Below are positions 25,951 to 35,591 of a stretch of DNA of 64,000 nt, one piece after another. Below the pieces are notes generated by a model that was not told the DNA's origin, did no database searches, and worked only from the letters and a program-made list of their open reading frames with translations. Numbering within the stretch: the stretch's first letter is position 1; each line of letters begins with the position of its first letter. The stretch spans positions 25,083 to 89,082 of the forward strand of contig DASPIL010000011.1 in assembly GCA_035629175.1 (NCBI GenBank), in the 5' to 3' direction. Made by a program: the position numbers and the translations under genes. The DNA comes from Verrucomicrobiia bacterium. Its GTDB lineage: Bacteria; Verrucomicrobiota; Verrucomicrobiia; Limisphaerales; DASXHY01.

Positions 25951-27095
25951 GACTTCCTCCGTTTCGCTGCAAATCCGACCAGGTGAATTCCAAATTGCGA
26001 GGTCAACCCAAGCGAGACCAATACGCAGGCGAGATAGGGCGTAAGCCAGCTCGGATTCCGCACGACCTGCAGGATGCTGCCCTTGTCGTCGGCATCGAAA
26101 CTCGATTGATAGTACGTCTCACCCTTGTAGCGCAACGGCGTGTTCATCTTGATCAGCACCTGCCTGTCCTCACCTGTCTGCGGGTTCACCACGCGAACCA
26201 TGCTCGAGTAGTTCTTTGCAATCGAAGTTCCCGGATAAAGGTCGTGATTGAACTCCACGAGGTGAATGTGGAACGGCTTGTAGAAGCGGCGCAGGCGCAG
26301 CTCCAGCAGAAAACGCTTTCCATCCAGCACCAGTTCCTGCGGATTTTTCAGGAACGCCGAAATGAGGTACGTGCCGGCCGAGCCTTTAGGGCCGATCACC
26401 TCGAACAAACCCGACGGCATATCGCGCCGGTCCATGGCAGTCTCCTGCGGCAGCTCCTTCCAGAAGATTCCGGCGCCCACCCCGGCAGTTGCAGCAACCT
26501 GCTCATATCCTGCTTCCGCATTCTGCACGAGCGATGAGTTGGCGTAGTATTGTTTCAGCAACAGCCTGAAAGGAAGTTCTGACTGCGTGATTTCGCGATC
26601 AGAGCGCAATGCTCGCGCAGGCACGCTCACAATGCGATCGGCTGCAGGATCCGAAACATCGGTAATAGTAAGCTCGAATTCGCGCGAGGATTCAGAATAG
26701 TTTTTTGCCTCGCCTTCCCGCAGGTGCAGAATGCTTTCTTCCGCAAGAAAGTCCGTGAGAAACTGGCCGAGCAGCAGCAGGACGAGTCCGATGTGAATCA
26801 GCATGATGCCCACCTTCTTCCATCCGGCCTTGTAGTAGCGAAAATGCGAAGCGAAAAGATTGATGATCATCAATCCGCCCACCAGGTAGCCACCAGGGAA
26901 AATCGGGATTCGAAGATTCGATCCGCGGGGCTGCCATGTCACACAGAAGCTGCGAAAGAATTCGTTCTGGGCCTGATACAAACCAAGGTGCACCTGCGCG
27001 AGCGTTCCCCAAAAGATCAGGATGATCGCCAGAGCGAGCAGGACGACCGTTAATCGCAGCGAGGTAAAAAGGCGGTAGAGTCGGTCCAGGATCAT
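25947..27095 (-). CDS. ResB-like cytochrome c biogenesis protein
   Basis: 382 residues. Membrane helices lie near the N-terminus (LTVVLLALAIILIFWGTLAQ), at ~72-84 and ~93-112 (GIMLIHIGLVLLLLGQF), with one near the C-terminus. Between them is a long periplasmic part with MNTPLRYKGETYYQSSF, the typical ResB motif. It forms the system II haem ligation module with the CcsA protein. Overlaps of 4 bases on both sides show tight coupling in the operon lipoprotein-resB-ccsA. Confidence 0.9.
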   Translation of the reverse strand: MILDRLYRLFTSLRLTVVLLALAIILIFWGTLAQVHLGLYQAQNEFFRSFCVTWQPRGSNLRIPIFPGGYLVGGLMIINLFASHFRYYKAGWKKVGIMLIHIGLVLLLLGQFLTDFLAEESILHLREGEAKNYSESSREFELTITDVSDPAADRIVSVPARALRSDREITQSELPFRLLLKQYYANSSLVQNAEAGYEQVAATAGVGAGIFWKELPQETAMDRRDMPSGLFEVIGPKGSAGTYLISAFLKNPQELVLDGKRFLLELRLRRFYKPFHIHLVEFNHDLYPGTSIAKNYSSMVRVVNPQTGEDRQVLIKMNTPLRYKGETYYQSSFDADDKGSILQVVRNPSWLTPYLACVLVSLGLTSQFGIHLVGFAAKRRKS

Positions 27096-28255
27096 TGGTG
27101 TTTCGCGGATTGCACAAATTTGATGAAGTTATCGCGTTGCGCCGAAACGAGATTCGCTTCGCCGGCAAGTTTGTAGAAGAAGGTTTGGCCGGGGCGCGGA
27201 ACCATAATGCCGATCACTCGCGTTGGCTGGCCAGAAGCGGGATCAGTCCCCGATATCTCGATCGCGGTTCCCTTGCCCTCGGCGAGATCCATCTGGGTGC
27301 TTTGCTGCCGAATGTCGGCTTCCGCTGCTTCAGCAAGGCCGATCTGACGGCGCCACCGGTTAACGTTGGCCGCAAATCCCCCGCCTTCTCCCGCTGAAGC
27401 ACTTACGTTCACGGCTGCCTGCGCGGTGCCGGAACCCGTGATTATGAATTTTCCGACGAGAAACTGGCCGCCTGCAACTTCCTTCCAATCTGCTGGCACC
27501 GTCCATTGGGGCTGCCCCTCACGGGAAATCGGACCCGCACTCGCCACTGCTGCGGCAGCACCCATGCCATCGATGGGCGGATGCGACGGCGGCAACATCC
27601 CTGCAGACGGCGCGGCCTCGAACCGCACCGACTTCATGAATTCCAACAACGCCGGCTTCTGCGATGCGACCAATGCATCGTCACCCGACATTTTATAAAA
27701 CCAGGCACTGCCATCGCGGTGTTGAATAACTCCGATGACCCGCATCGGATCGCCGCTGCCAGGATTGGTTCCCGCAATGTCGTAAAGCTCGGCCGGTTCC
27801 CCTGCAACCTCGACCTTCTCCGCCGTCTTTTTCAACGCGTCCTCGGCAAGAGGTTCAAGGCTGACCTGCCCGCGCCATCGATTTACGTTGGCGACATCGC
27901 CCCCAGCGCCGCCTCCGAGCGGCATCACGCTGACGTCGGCTTGCTTGCCATCCTTTTCGATCTTGAAAGACGCAACCCGCATCGAACCGAGCGGAGCCTC
28001 GCTCCAGCCGGCCGGCGTCGTGAACGCAAGCTTCGGCCGATGCATCATACCCATGCCCATATCCATCCCGGCAGGCATGGTGGCACCCGGTTCCGGATGG
28101 CCAGGTGGCAAGGCTCCCGTGGGCACGGACGTGGAGGACTGCTTCGGAACGACGGTAACTGTTGCCTCGTCGCGGCCGCATCCCGCAAGGCAGGAGACTG
28201 CAATGGAGAGCGTTAAGAAAGGGGCAAGCGAACGGAGCTGTTGTTTTTGCTTCAT
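27092..28255 (-). CDS. Lipoprotein with two repeated domains, first gene of the ccs operon
   Basis: 387 residues from ATG 28255. A lipoprotein signal ends in the lipobox LAGC. The mature protein holds two copies of one domain. The first has VASFKIEKDGKQADVSVMPL and GGDVANVNRWRGQVSLEP; the second has FLVGKFIITGSG and GGFAANVNRWRRQIGLAEA. A Met/Gly-rich linker (PAGMDMGMGMMHRP) precedes the first. The function is unknown. Its coupling to resB suggests a part in cytochrome maturation or copper/haem delivery; this is inference. Upstream in-frame codons are ignored because they would bury the lipobox. Confidence 0.82.
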   Translation of the reverse strand: MKQKQQLRSLAPFLTLSIAVSCLAGCGRDEATVTVVPKQSSTSVPTGALPPGHPEPGATMPAGMDMGMGMMHRPKLAFTTPAGWSEAPLGSMRVASFKIEKDGKQADVSVMPLGGGAGGDVANVNRWRGQVSLEPLAEDALKKTAEKVEVAGEPAELYDIAGTNPGSGDPMRVIGVIQHRDGSAWFYKMSGDDALVASQKPALLEFMKSVRFEAAPSAGMLPPSHPPIDGMGAAAAVASAGPISREGQPQWTVPADWKEVAGGQFLVGKFIITGSGTAQAAVNVSASAGEGGGFAANVNRWRRQIGLAEAAEADIRQQSTQMDLAEGKGTAIEISGTDPASGQPTRVIGIMVPRPGQTFFYKLAGEANLVSAQRDNFIKFVQSAKHQ

Positions 28256-28375
28256 GGGCTGCTGTTGTTGTCGCGGACACACTAGCGCGTGGCGCATTCG
28301 CCGCACGTCATTCTTTGCCAATTGCGGAACATCTGTTGCATACACCATAGCAAAATCCGCACAGGGTGAAAGCAG

Positions 28376-28403
28376 AAGCACGCCAGGAGATCCTGGCGTG
28401 CTT
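28376..28403 (-). terminator. Hairpin terminator after the first rho gene
   Basis: A perfect 13-bp inverted repeat (AAGCACGCCAGGA / TCCTGGCGTGCTT) with a 2-nt centre lies 27 bp past the rho stop on the minus strand. The following T-tract is weak (CTGCTTTC), so termination efficiency is uncertain. Confidence 0.65.
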
Positions 28404-28429
28404 GCCCGGCCAAATTGCCTCGGAATCGC

Positions 28430-29944
28430 CTAACCGACACTCATCCCGAGCAAAAATTCAATATTGCTGCCCGTTTTCTTCAATTTGTTCAGCATGAGCT
28501 CCATCGCCTCGACCGGCGGAACTCCGGTCAGCGCCCGCCGAAGAATGACAACCTTGTTGTACTCGTCCGGGTGATACAGCAGCTCTTCCTTGCGCGTTCC
28601 AGAGCGTTCAATGTTAATCGACGGAAAGATGCGCCGGTCGACAAGCGAACGATCCAGGTGGACTTCCATGTTTCCCGTGCCCTTGAACTCCTCGAAAATC
28701 ACTTCATCCATGCGGGACCCGGTGTCGACGAGGGCGGTGGCGATAATCGTCAGCGATCCGCCTTCCTCAATATTTCGCGCCGCGCCGAAAAAGCGCTTCG
28801 GCTTGTGCAGCGCGTTGGCATCCACACCGCCCGATAGAATCTTTCCCGAATGCGGCTGCACGGTGTTGTAGGCGCGCGCGAGGCGGGTGATTGAATCCAG
28901 CAGGATCACAACGTCGCGCTTGTGCTCGACCATGCGTTTCGCCTTCTCAATCACCATTTCCGCCACCTGCACATGCCGCTCCGGCGGTTCATCGAAGGTC
29001 GAGCTGATCACTTCGGCGCCACGACAGGAACGTTCCATGTCAGTAACTTCTTCAGGACGCTCATCGATCAGCAAAATGAAAAGATACGCTTCCGGGTTGT
29101 TCTTCAGGATGGCATTCGCAAGTTTCTGCATCAGCACGGTCTTGCCCGTGCGCGGCGGGGCGACGATGAGTCCGCGCGAACCTTTGCCGATCGGGCAGAC
29201 AAGGTCCAGAACGCGGGTCGAGAGTTCGTCGGAAGCCGTTTCGAGAAGGAACCGCTTGTTCGGAAACAACGGCGTCAGGTTATCAAAATGCGTCTTGTCC
29301 TTGGCCTTCTCAGGGTCCTCCTGATCCACGCCTTCGACTTTGAGAAGAGCGAAAAAACGCTCCTTGTCCTTCGGCGGCCGGATCTGGCCAGCGATCAGGT
29401 TCCCTGTTTGCAGATCAAAGCGGCGAATCTGCGACGGCGAGACGTAGATGTCCTCAGGGCACGGCAAATAATTAAAACTCTGCGACCGCAAAAAACCAAA
29501 ACCTTCCGGCAGAACCTCGAGAACCCCTTCGGAGAACAGCACGCCGGCGCGCTCAGCGTTCTTCTGCAGGATCTGGAATATGACCTCGTGCTTTCGCATC
29601 GTGCCGAAATTCTCAACCCCCAGCTCGCGGGCCATGTTGTTCAGATCTGTCATCGACATCGCCTGCAGCTTCGCGATGTGCAACGAAGTCGCGATATGAT
29701 CCTTGCCGGTCCCCTGCCCCTCGGTCTTCCGTGACGGCGGCTCGACGGCTTCGGAATCGCTGGTCTCGATTGGACGAGTGGGCGGCTGGAGTTCCGCGGG
29801 AGCGGCCGGGGCGTCATGGACTTCCACTGCAGCAGGTGCGGTCACGGTCTCTGTCGCAGGCATTTCAGCAAACGTCGCCTGTTGTGGCGTTCGCGCCTTT
29901 GATGCGCGTGGAGCTCTTGGCTTCTTCGTACTGGCTCTAGGCAT
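28430..29944 (-). CDS. rho: Transcription termination factor Rho (with Rho_N domain)
   Basis: Hexameric RNA helicase that ends transcription. Of 504 residues, the first ~85 are low-complexity Pro/Ala/Thr-rich. Rho_N ([18 protein letters not shown]) covers ~96-135, the RNA-binding cold-shock-like domain ([20 protein letters not shown]) ~145-210, and the ATPase has Walker [13 protein letters not shown], Walker [19 protein letters not shown] and R-loop [20 protein letters not shown] second rho lies at 44759-45892; this longer one is the likely housekeeping copy. Confidence 0.95.
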   Translation of the reverse strand: MPRASTKKPRAPRASKARTPQQATFAEMPATETVTAPAAVEVHDAPAAPAELQPPTRPIETSDSEAVEPPSRKTEGQGTGKDHIATSLHIAKLQAMSMTDLNNMARELGVENFGTMRKHEVIFQILQKNAERAGVLFSEGVLEVLPEGFGFLRSQSFNYLPCPEDIYVSPSQIRRFDLQTGNLIAGQIRPPKDKERFFALLKVEGVDQEDPEKAKDKTHFDNLTPLFPNKRFLLETASDELSTRVLDLVCPIGKGSRGLIVAPPRTGKTVLMQKLANAILKNNPEAYLFILLIDERPEEVTDMERSCRGAEVISSTFDEPPERHVQVAEMVIEKAKRMVEHKRDVVILLDSITRLARAYNTVQPHSGKILSGGVDANALHKPKRFFGAARNIEEGGSLTIIATALVDTGSRMDEVIFEEFKGTGNMEVHLDRSLVDRRIFPSINIERSGTRKEELLYHPDEYNKVVILRRALTGVPPVEAMELMLNKLKKTGSNIEFLLGMSVG

Positions 29945-30098
29945 AGGTCAAATCAAAATAAATTTCCAATTACTGAAAAAACAACAGGTGAAAACTGGGG
30001 CGTCACCAAAGCCCAGCGACGATTGGAGGCTCTATCGATTAGATCAAATTGGAGTGACTGCCAACCGCGGGATTTGCACCGTAAGGTCCCGAATTTCG

Positions 30099-32261
30099 TC
30101 AATAAGGCAAGGGGAACCTTGCAGTGAGTTCGCGGACACGTTGGCGCACTTTGGTGATGGTGTCAACATTCTTGATGTCCATCAGGACCTCGCTGATCAT
30201 GTCGGCAATCGCCGCCATTTCCTGCTCCTTCATACCGCGCGTCGTGACCGCCGGCGTGCCCAGGCGAACGCCACTTGCCTGGAACGGGGATCGCGTTTCA
30301 AATGGAATGGTGTTCTTGTTGGTCGTGATTCCAGCCTCGTCGAGCGCGATCTGGCAATCCTTTCCAGTCAGGTTCTTGGCACCCACGTCAACAAGCATCA
30401 GATGGTTGTCGGTGCCGCCACTGATCAGGCGGAAACCGTTCTGCTTCATGCCTTCGGCCAGGGCCGCGGCATTGCGAACGATCTGTTTCTGGTATTCAAC
30501 GAACGTTGGCTGCAACGCTTCCTGGAAACACACCGCCTTGGCGGCAATCACGTGCATCAATGGTCCGCCCTGGATTCCAGGGAAGGCCTGTGAGTCGATC
30601 TCCTTTGCGTACCGCTCGCGGCAAAGGATCAGTCCCCCACGCGGTCCCCGCAGAGTCTTGTGCGTTGTCGTCGTTACAAAATCGGCATGATCGATCGGGC
30701 TTGGATGAATACCCGCCGCCACCAAGCCCGCGATGTGCGCAATGTCAGCCAATAGCAGCGCCCCCACTTCACGGGCGATCTCGCCCATGCGCTTGAAATC
30801 AATGATCCGCGGATAAGCGCTGGCGCCGACAGTGATCATGCGCGGCTTGTGCTCACGAGCCATCCGGGCGAGCTGATCGTAATCGATGCGTTCATCCTCT
30901 TTGCGAACCCCATAGTGAACGATTTCGAAAAACTTGCCTGAGAAGTTGGCTTTGTTTCCATGCGTCAGATGTCCTCCGTGGCTGAGGTCCATGGTCAACA
31001 TCTTGTCGCCGGGCTTCAGCATCGCAAAGTAGACGGCCATATTTGCGCCCGATCCGGAATGCGGCTGGACGTTCGCGTGTTCGGCTCCGAACAACTGCCG
31101 TGCGCGATCGATTGCGAGCTGCTCAACCACGTCCACATTCTCACATCCCCCGTACCAGCGCTTCCGCGGATATCCTTCCGCATACTTGTTTGTCAGCACT
31201 GAACCCTGGGCTTCCATCACCGCGGGACTTGTGAAGTTTTCGCTGGCAATCAGTTCGATGTTTTCCTGCTGCCGGACACGTTCGTGGTCGATGGCGCTGG
31301 CGATTTCGGGATCGACGGTTTTCAGTTTCAATTCGCGACGGATAAATGAGGTTTCCATTTTGCTGACGCGGCGCTCGTGACGGCCGCCTTCAAATTTTGA
31401 TTCGAGAAACGTATCGACGATCCGTTCCGCCATGTCAGTTGGCGTTGTCTTCGCCGCAATGCAGACAACATTGGCATCATTGTGCTGGCGTGTAACGGCT
31501 GCCGTCTGTTCGTCTGAAACAAGGGCGGCACGAACACCCGGCACTTTGTTTGCCGCGATGCTCATGCCAATGCCGGTCGTGCAAATGAGAATGCCAAACT
31601 GCGCTCTCCCATTTGAAACAGCCTGGCTGACTGCATGCGCGTAATCCGGGTAATCCGTGGAATCCTTTGAATGCGTTCCAAAATCAGCAACGCTCAAACC
31701 GCGCTGTTCCAAATGCTTCCGTACGGCCTCTTTCAAGTCGAATCCAGCATGGTCAGCCCCAATCGCAACAGCCACTCCCTTCCCATCGATCGGAGCGTGC
31801 CCGCCGTGCTCGATAAACCGAAGCAGCGACACGATCCCCTGTTCAATTTGATCACGGCAATTCACGTAAACCTCATACGAACCGCCGATGGGATCGCTGA
31901 TGTCCTTTTCAAACGTGTCGAGGGTTTCGTCGAATTCGCGAAGCAAAAACGTCTTCTCGGCCGCATTCGGATACAGGAGCATCACTGTGTCAACGTGGCT
32001 GTGGGTCATCCCGAAGATATAATCCGCCTGGTGCACCAACTCCGGCGTGAGCATCCGGCTGCGCTGGTTGGTGATGTCGATCCCAAGTTCCCTCGCGGCA
32101 CGCACGGCATGGGCGCTGGGTGGCTGGCCTTCCATCGCCCCCAGGCCCGCCGACATCACGCGGTAACTGCCGCGTCCCTGGACCACGTGGCGAAAGATGC
32201 CTTCCGCCATTGGACTTCGGCAGACATTGCCCGTGCAAACAAAAAGAACCGTCTTCATCAA
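30099..32261 (-). CDS. Triple fusion: low-MW phosphatase - ribose-5-phosphate isomerase B - serine hydroxymethyltransferase
   Basis: A single 720-residue frame with no internal stop. Residues 1-153 are a low-molecular-weight phosphatase: P-loop CTGNVCRS (Cys 9, Arg 15) and the general acid Asp in DISDPIG (~123). Residues ~160-300 are Rpi[16 protein letters not shown] and [20 protein letters not shown] (Cys 227). Residues ~302-720 are Gly[24 protein letters not shown], and PLP lysine 535 in [13 protein letters not shown]. RpiB ends with its usual tail ([13 protein letters not shown]) and runs straight into [10 protein letters not shown], the normal GlyA start at 31358. No good ribosome binding site precedes that internal Met, so fusion rather than re-initiation is preferred. 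All active sites look intact. Confidence 0.88.
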   Translation of the reverse strand: MMKTVLFVCTGNVCRSPMAEGIFRHVVQGRGSYRVMSAGLGAMEGQPPSAHAVRAARELGIDITNQRSRMLTPELVHQADYIFGMTHSHVDTVMLLYPNAAEKTFLLREFDETLDTFEKDISDPIGGSYEVYVNCRDQIEQGIVSLLRFIEHGGHAPIDGKGVAVAIGADHAGFDLKEAVRKHLEQRGLSVADFGTHSKDSTDYPDYAHAVSQAVSNGRAQFGILICTTGIGMSIAANKVPGVRAALVSDEQTAAVTRQHNDANVVCIAAKTTPTDMAERIVDTFLESKFEGGRHERRVSKMETSFIRRELKLKTVDPEIASAIDHERVRQQENIELIASENFTSPAVMEAQGSVLTNKYAEGYPRKRWYGGCENVDVVEQLAIDRARQLFGAEHANVQPHSGSGANMAVYFAMLKPGDKMLTMDLSHGGHLTHGNKANFSGKFFEIVHYGVRKEDERIDYDQLARMAREHKPRMITVGASAYPRIIDFKRMGEIAREVGALLLADIAHIAGLVAAGIHPSPIDHADFVTTTTHKTLRGPRGGLILCRERYAKEIDSQAFPGIQGGPLMHVIAAKAVCFQEALQPTFVEYQKQIVRNAAALAEGMKQNGFRLISGGTDNHLMLVDVGAKNLTGKDCQIALDEAGITTNKNTIPFETRSPFQASGVRLGTPAVTTRGMKEQEMAAIADMISEVLMDIKNVDTITKVRQRVRELTARFPLPY

Positions 32262-32312
32262 ATTCGTGGGGGTTGAAATTGGGTGCGGGAAGCAGAATCG
32301 TCAACGGCGAAA

Positions 32313-33413
32313 TCAAAGCCGCGACTGGCGCACCACAGCAAGTCCCTTTAGCAGGTCCAATGCCCTTGCGAGCGCGGGGTCGTTGACCACTGGGCGGTGT
32401 GGATTGGCGGAATTATTGTCGGATTGAGAGTTGCCCGGGCGCCCCGGCTGAGGAGTTTCCCCCGGCATTTCCGGCGCGTCGCTGCCACCCCCCCGGCGAA
32501 TTCCGGCACGATGTTCGCGAACCAGTTCAGCCTCACCAAAACGCGTTCGCCGCGCTCCGGCCAATTGATTGGTGCCAACACCATTCGTCATCGCCCTCAA
32601 GCTGTCGGTGCGCGCGACCGAAAAGGCGTCGGCATAATATACCCGCTCTTCTTCTGCCGAGACCGTGACATCGATATCCGGCTTCACGCCGTTTGTTCCA
32701 ATAAGGGTTCCGTTCGCGAGCGAAACCGGGTCCGCAGCCAGTCGTAACGTGCTGCCGTCCCTGAGCGGGTAGTCACGCACGATGAAACCGTGCCCGGCAG
32801 TCCTGTTTCCAAGGATCAGTCCGGCCCCGGTGGAACGCAGCACCGCTGCCAATGCCTCAGCCGCCCCGGAGGTATTGCGATTCACCAGGATTGCGAGCGG
32901 CAGCTGAATGGTATCGGTCTTGGCCGTGGAGGAAACCACTTCATCCGACCACTTCAACAATGGCTGCGCACCCGGAATGAACAGTTCCGCGCTCTTCCCC
33001 GCTGCCTCGTAATCCGTCCCACTCGTGTAGCGAAGGTCTATGACCACGCCCGTGAGCTTGATGGAAGAACTGTGCTGCTGGATCACCTTTTGCAGACTGG
33101 CTGGCAGCATGGAACTCACCGCGCCAATTCGCACATACGCGAGGTTGTCTTCAAAGACGCTCGAACGTGTAATGATTTCCGTTTCGGACGGCTGCGTGGC
33201 AGTGTTTGTGATCCACTGCGCGCGGGGGCTGAGTTCCGATACCAGCCCGCGGACTGCCGCGCGCTGCAACTCCGCATCATTCACGTTCGCGTTGGTGCGA
33301 ATCAGCTGATACACCTCCGTAAAATCCGGCGCGTCGGCTGGCGCAGCACCTTTTGCAAGGGCCATTCCAGCCACGCAAAGGCAAATAAGAGAGGATATCC
33401 CGGTTCGTGTCAT
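32313..33413 (-). CDS. S41 (C-terminal processing) peptidase-like secreted protein
   Basis: 366 residues. Signal peptide (SSLICLCVAGMALAKGA). The S41 core is recognised by LAYVRIGAVSS, GVVIDLRYTSGTDYEAA, VNRNTSGAAEALAAVLR and GLILGNRTAGHGF. The nucleophile Ser is present (NTSGAAE), but the Lys of the usual TxGKG is His (TAGHG), so the Ser/Lys dyad is broken. No PDZ domain is evident. It may be a non-catalytic relative. The last ~80 residues are Pro/Gly/Asn-rich and disordered. Confidence 0.75.
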   Translation of the reverse strand: MTRTGISSLICLCVAGMALAKGAAPADAPDFTEVYQLIRTNANVNDAELQRAAVRGLVSELSPRAQWITNTATQPSETEIITRSSVFEDNLAYVRIGAVSSMLPASLQKVIQQHSSSIKLTGVVIDLRYTSGTDYEAAGKSAELFIPGAQPLLKWSDEVVSSTAKTDTIQLPLAILVNRNTSGAAEALAAVLRSTGAGLILGNRTAGHGFIVRDYPLRDGSTLRLAADPVSLANGTLIGTNGVKPDIDVTVSAEEERVYYADAFSVARTDSLRAMTNGVGTNQLAGARRTRFGEAELVREHRAGIRRGGGSDAPEMPGETPQPGRPGNSQSDNNSANPHRPVVNDPALARALDLLKGLAVVRQSRL

Positions 33414-33508
33414 GACGCGCCCAAACTTGCGTTAGCGTAGTTTGAAAGTAAAGCGGGGAGGAACCGCGCCTGCGGCAGCAAAACCTCCCATCCCCATGGT
33501 TGCCGAAA

Positions 33509-34255
33509 TCATTGCGGGCGAGGGCTCGCGACGCCCTCGAGAAACTTTTTGCGGCAATCAGGGCAAACCCCGTGAGTCACCGATGTGCGGGAGTTTTGGG
33601 CGATGTAGCGTTCGATCTGCTCCCAGTATCCCTGGTCATTCCGCACCTTCTTGCACCACGCGCAGAACGGCAGCAACCCGTCCAGCAAGTCAATGTGCGT
33701 CGTGAGCTGCCTCGTCCGCCGCAGCGTAGCCATTGCATCCGTGCTTTCTCCAAGCAAAACCGCCAGCACGCTGAACGTCACTTGATGCACGGCATCGGGC
33801 TTGAGCAGGCCACAGAACATGCCAAGCACCTGCGCCGAGAGCTTCAACGGCCGGAACACACAGCTGCTTGCAACGTTGTTGAATTCAGTGTTGAAAAACG
33901 TCGAATCGTCCTGCCGCAAGGCGCGCGCGAAACTGCCTGACTTTATCTCCTGCTCCACGATCCGCCAGAGAGTCACCTGTTCGCTGGCGGGAATTACCAG
34001 CGCGGGTTCAAAACTGAAATCTCCGGGATTTACCAGCCAGAATCCAAACGCGTGAAACAGCGCCAGCCCGCGGACATACTCGCCCGTTACATCCAGAATT
34101 CCGGCGGTATTTTCCTGCTCGTGCAGGTCCCGTCGAAAATGCTCCAGGGCAGCGAACAGCCCGAGCATCTCGCGATTTGCATCCAACGTTTTAAGACGCT
34201 CCAGGCCCGAGCGCATCAGGTCTGGATAAACAGATTGCGAATCGTCCCGTGTCAT
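33509..34255 (-). CDS. Signalling protein with C-terminal 'CAWCKK' zinc-binding-like domain
   Basis: 248 residues. The first ~190 are a helical, GAF-like domain (FHAFGFWLVNPGDFSFEPAL). The C-terminus has LLPFCAWCKKVRNDQGYWEQ followed by THGVCPDCRKKFLEG, a paired-Cys motif common at the end of bacterial sensor and response-regulator proteins. ATG 34255 overlaps the HDOD stop by 4 bases (ATGA). It likely belongs to the same signalling pathway as the HDOD protein and the response regulator upstream. Confidence 0.75.
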   Translation of the reverse strand: MTRDDSQSVYPDLMRSGLERLKTLDANREMLGLFAALEHFRRDLHEQENTAGILDVTGEYVRGLALFHAFGFWLVNPGDFSFEPALVIPASEQVTLWRIVEQEIKSGSFARALRQDDSTFFNTEFNNVASSCVFRPLKLSAQVLGMFCGLLKPDAVHQVTFSVLAVLLGESTDAMATLRRTRQLTTHIDLLDGLLPFCAWCKKVRNDQGYWEQIERYIAQNSRTSVTHGVCPDCRKKFLEGVASPRPQ

Positions 34256-35115
34256 TGCCGGACACTCCTCAGGAAGACATCCTCCACGGCCGCAATCTGC
34301 TCGTCGATCCTCGCGACAAGGGACGGCAGCAATCCAGTGTGAAAGCGGATTTTCTGGCAGGCCTTGGCATTCAACGGCGGGACAAAACGCTCTCCCGACG
34401 CGCCGATCTCCAGGGCGTGCACCACGTAATCGGCGAGATGGACCGTCGAAGCCAGCTCAACCGCAATCTGCGCCATGAACGGCTGATGATGACAACCCAC
34501 GGCTTCAACCAGCGTTCCCGGGTAGCGCCATTCCTTCAGCAGGACGGCTGCGATTTGCTGGTGATCAAAACCGAGAACGCGCGTCTCAGCATCGCGCAGC
34601 AAAACTCGCTCGCGCCCGTGCAGCGAGAACACTTTCTCGGCCCACGCCGGGGCCTCGCACAGCAACACCAGGCGGCCGATGTCATGCAGCATTCCGGCAA
34701 CGAAATACTTGTCCATCCCCGGCAATTTCAGCTCGCTCGCCAGCAATCGGGCCGCGACTCCCACCGCGAGTGAATGCCGCCAGAACGACTTCATGCTGAG
34801 CCCCTCGGCAGAAACGCCCGCAAACCGCTCCACCACGCTGGATACCAGGATCAAATCCTCGACCTGCTGCACGCCGATAAGGCTGATCGCTTCCGTGACC
34901 GTTCCCACCCGGCTGGAAAATCCATAGAACGAGCTGTTCGCCAGCCGAAGAAGCCGGGCGGTGAGATCCGGATCCTTCTCAATGGCATCTCCCACGGTCA
35001 CGAGGTTCGACTGGGGCGAATTCATTGCCGCCTCGATCTCTTCCAAAACTGGCCCGTAGGAGCCCAGCGAAGAAGGAATGCCTGCAATCAAATCGGCGAC
35101 GCTGGGGGAAGTCAT
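34252..35115 (-). CDS. HDOD domain protein
   Basis: 287 residues, mostly one HDOD domain: ATVGDAIEKDPDLTARLLRL-like core (VGDAIEKDPDLTARLLRLA), NSSFYGFSSRVGTVTEAI, LIGVQQVEDLIL, AGMLHDIGRLVLL and CHHQPF. HDOD proteins act in signalling, motility and stress, usually without proven phosphodiesterase activity. It overlaps both neighbours by 4 bases, so the three genes form one translationally coupled set. Confidence 0.9.
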   Translation of the reverse strand: MTSPSVADLIAGIPSSLGSYGPVLEEIEAAMNSPQSNLVTVGDAIEKDPDLTARLLRLANSSFYGFSSRVGTVTEAISLIGVQQVEDLILVSSVVERFAGVSAEGLSMKSFWRHSLAVGVAARLLASELKLPGMDKYFVAGMLHDIGRLVLLCEAPAWAEKVFSLHGRERVLLRDAETRVLGFDHQQIAAVLLKEWRYPGTLVEAVGCHHQPFMAQIAVELASTVHLADYVVHALEIGASGERFVPPLNAKACQKIRFHTGLLPSLVARIDEQIAAVEDVFLRSVRQ

Positions 35116-35447
35116 TGCTGGGGAATCATTTTTCGGGCATAACGCTGCAGAAGAATACGGCTGAGTTCCGTGAAGACTGGATCGTTGTCAGTGTCCCAAA
35201 AACGCTCGTGAATCTGCTGGTTCAATTGCGCGAGAACATCCGGATCGACGCGGGCGAGCGGGTCCGCTTCCTCAACAGCGCGGGAGTTTTGCACCTCAAC
35301 TTCGTCAATCCCCCACGCTTGCAGAATCCCAATCTGGCGCTCCGTCAGCGCGCAACCGGCAGGAATGAGCAGGAGATCGTGAACGTTTTTCACGTCCGTT
35401 ACGACGATCATACCTTCCTGCAGATTTGCTGTTGGGACGCGTGGCAT
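35112..35447 (-). CDS. Small protein resembling the N-terminal domain of HD-GYP regulators
   Basis: 111 residues. LQEGMIVVTDVKNVHDLLLI, PAGCALTERQIGILQAWGID and EVEVQ form the small beta domain often found ahead of HD-GYP or beside HDOD proteins. It is encoded separately and coupled (ATGA) to the HDOD gene, so the two products may act as a split version of one protein. The exact role is unknown. Confidence 0.75.
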   Translation of the reverse strand: MPRVPTANLQEGMIVVTDVKNVHDLLLIPAGCALTERQIGILQAWGIDEVEVQNSRAVEEADPLARVDPDVLAQLNQQIHERFWDTDNDPVFTELSRILLQRYARKMIPQQ

Positions 35448-35591
35448 TCAGCGTTTCTTTCAAAACGCGCCCATCTCTTACGTCACCCGACACAGCAGAT
35501 CAATTGAAAATCAGCATGGTAACTCGCGGCGGCAAATTCTTGCCCGAGGGAAACGAAGCCCCTCCGGAAGGCGCACCTGAACCTGAAGCGA

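Noticed and set aside
31358..31358. Separate glyA gene starting inside the fusion
   Set aside because: The Met at 31358 matches a normal GlyA start, but no ribosome binding site stands close upstream and there is no stop before it. Kept as an alternative in the fusion entry.
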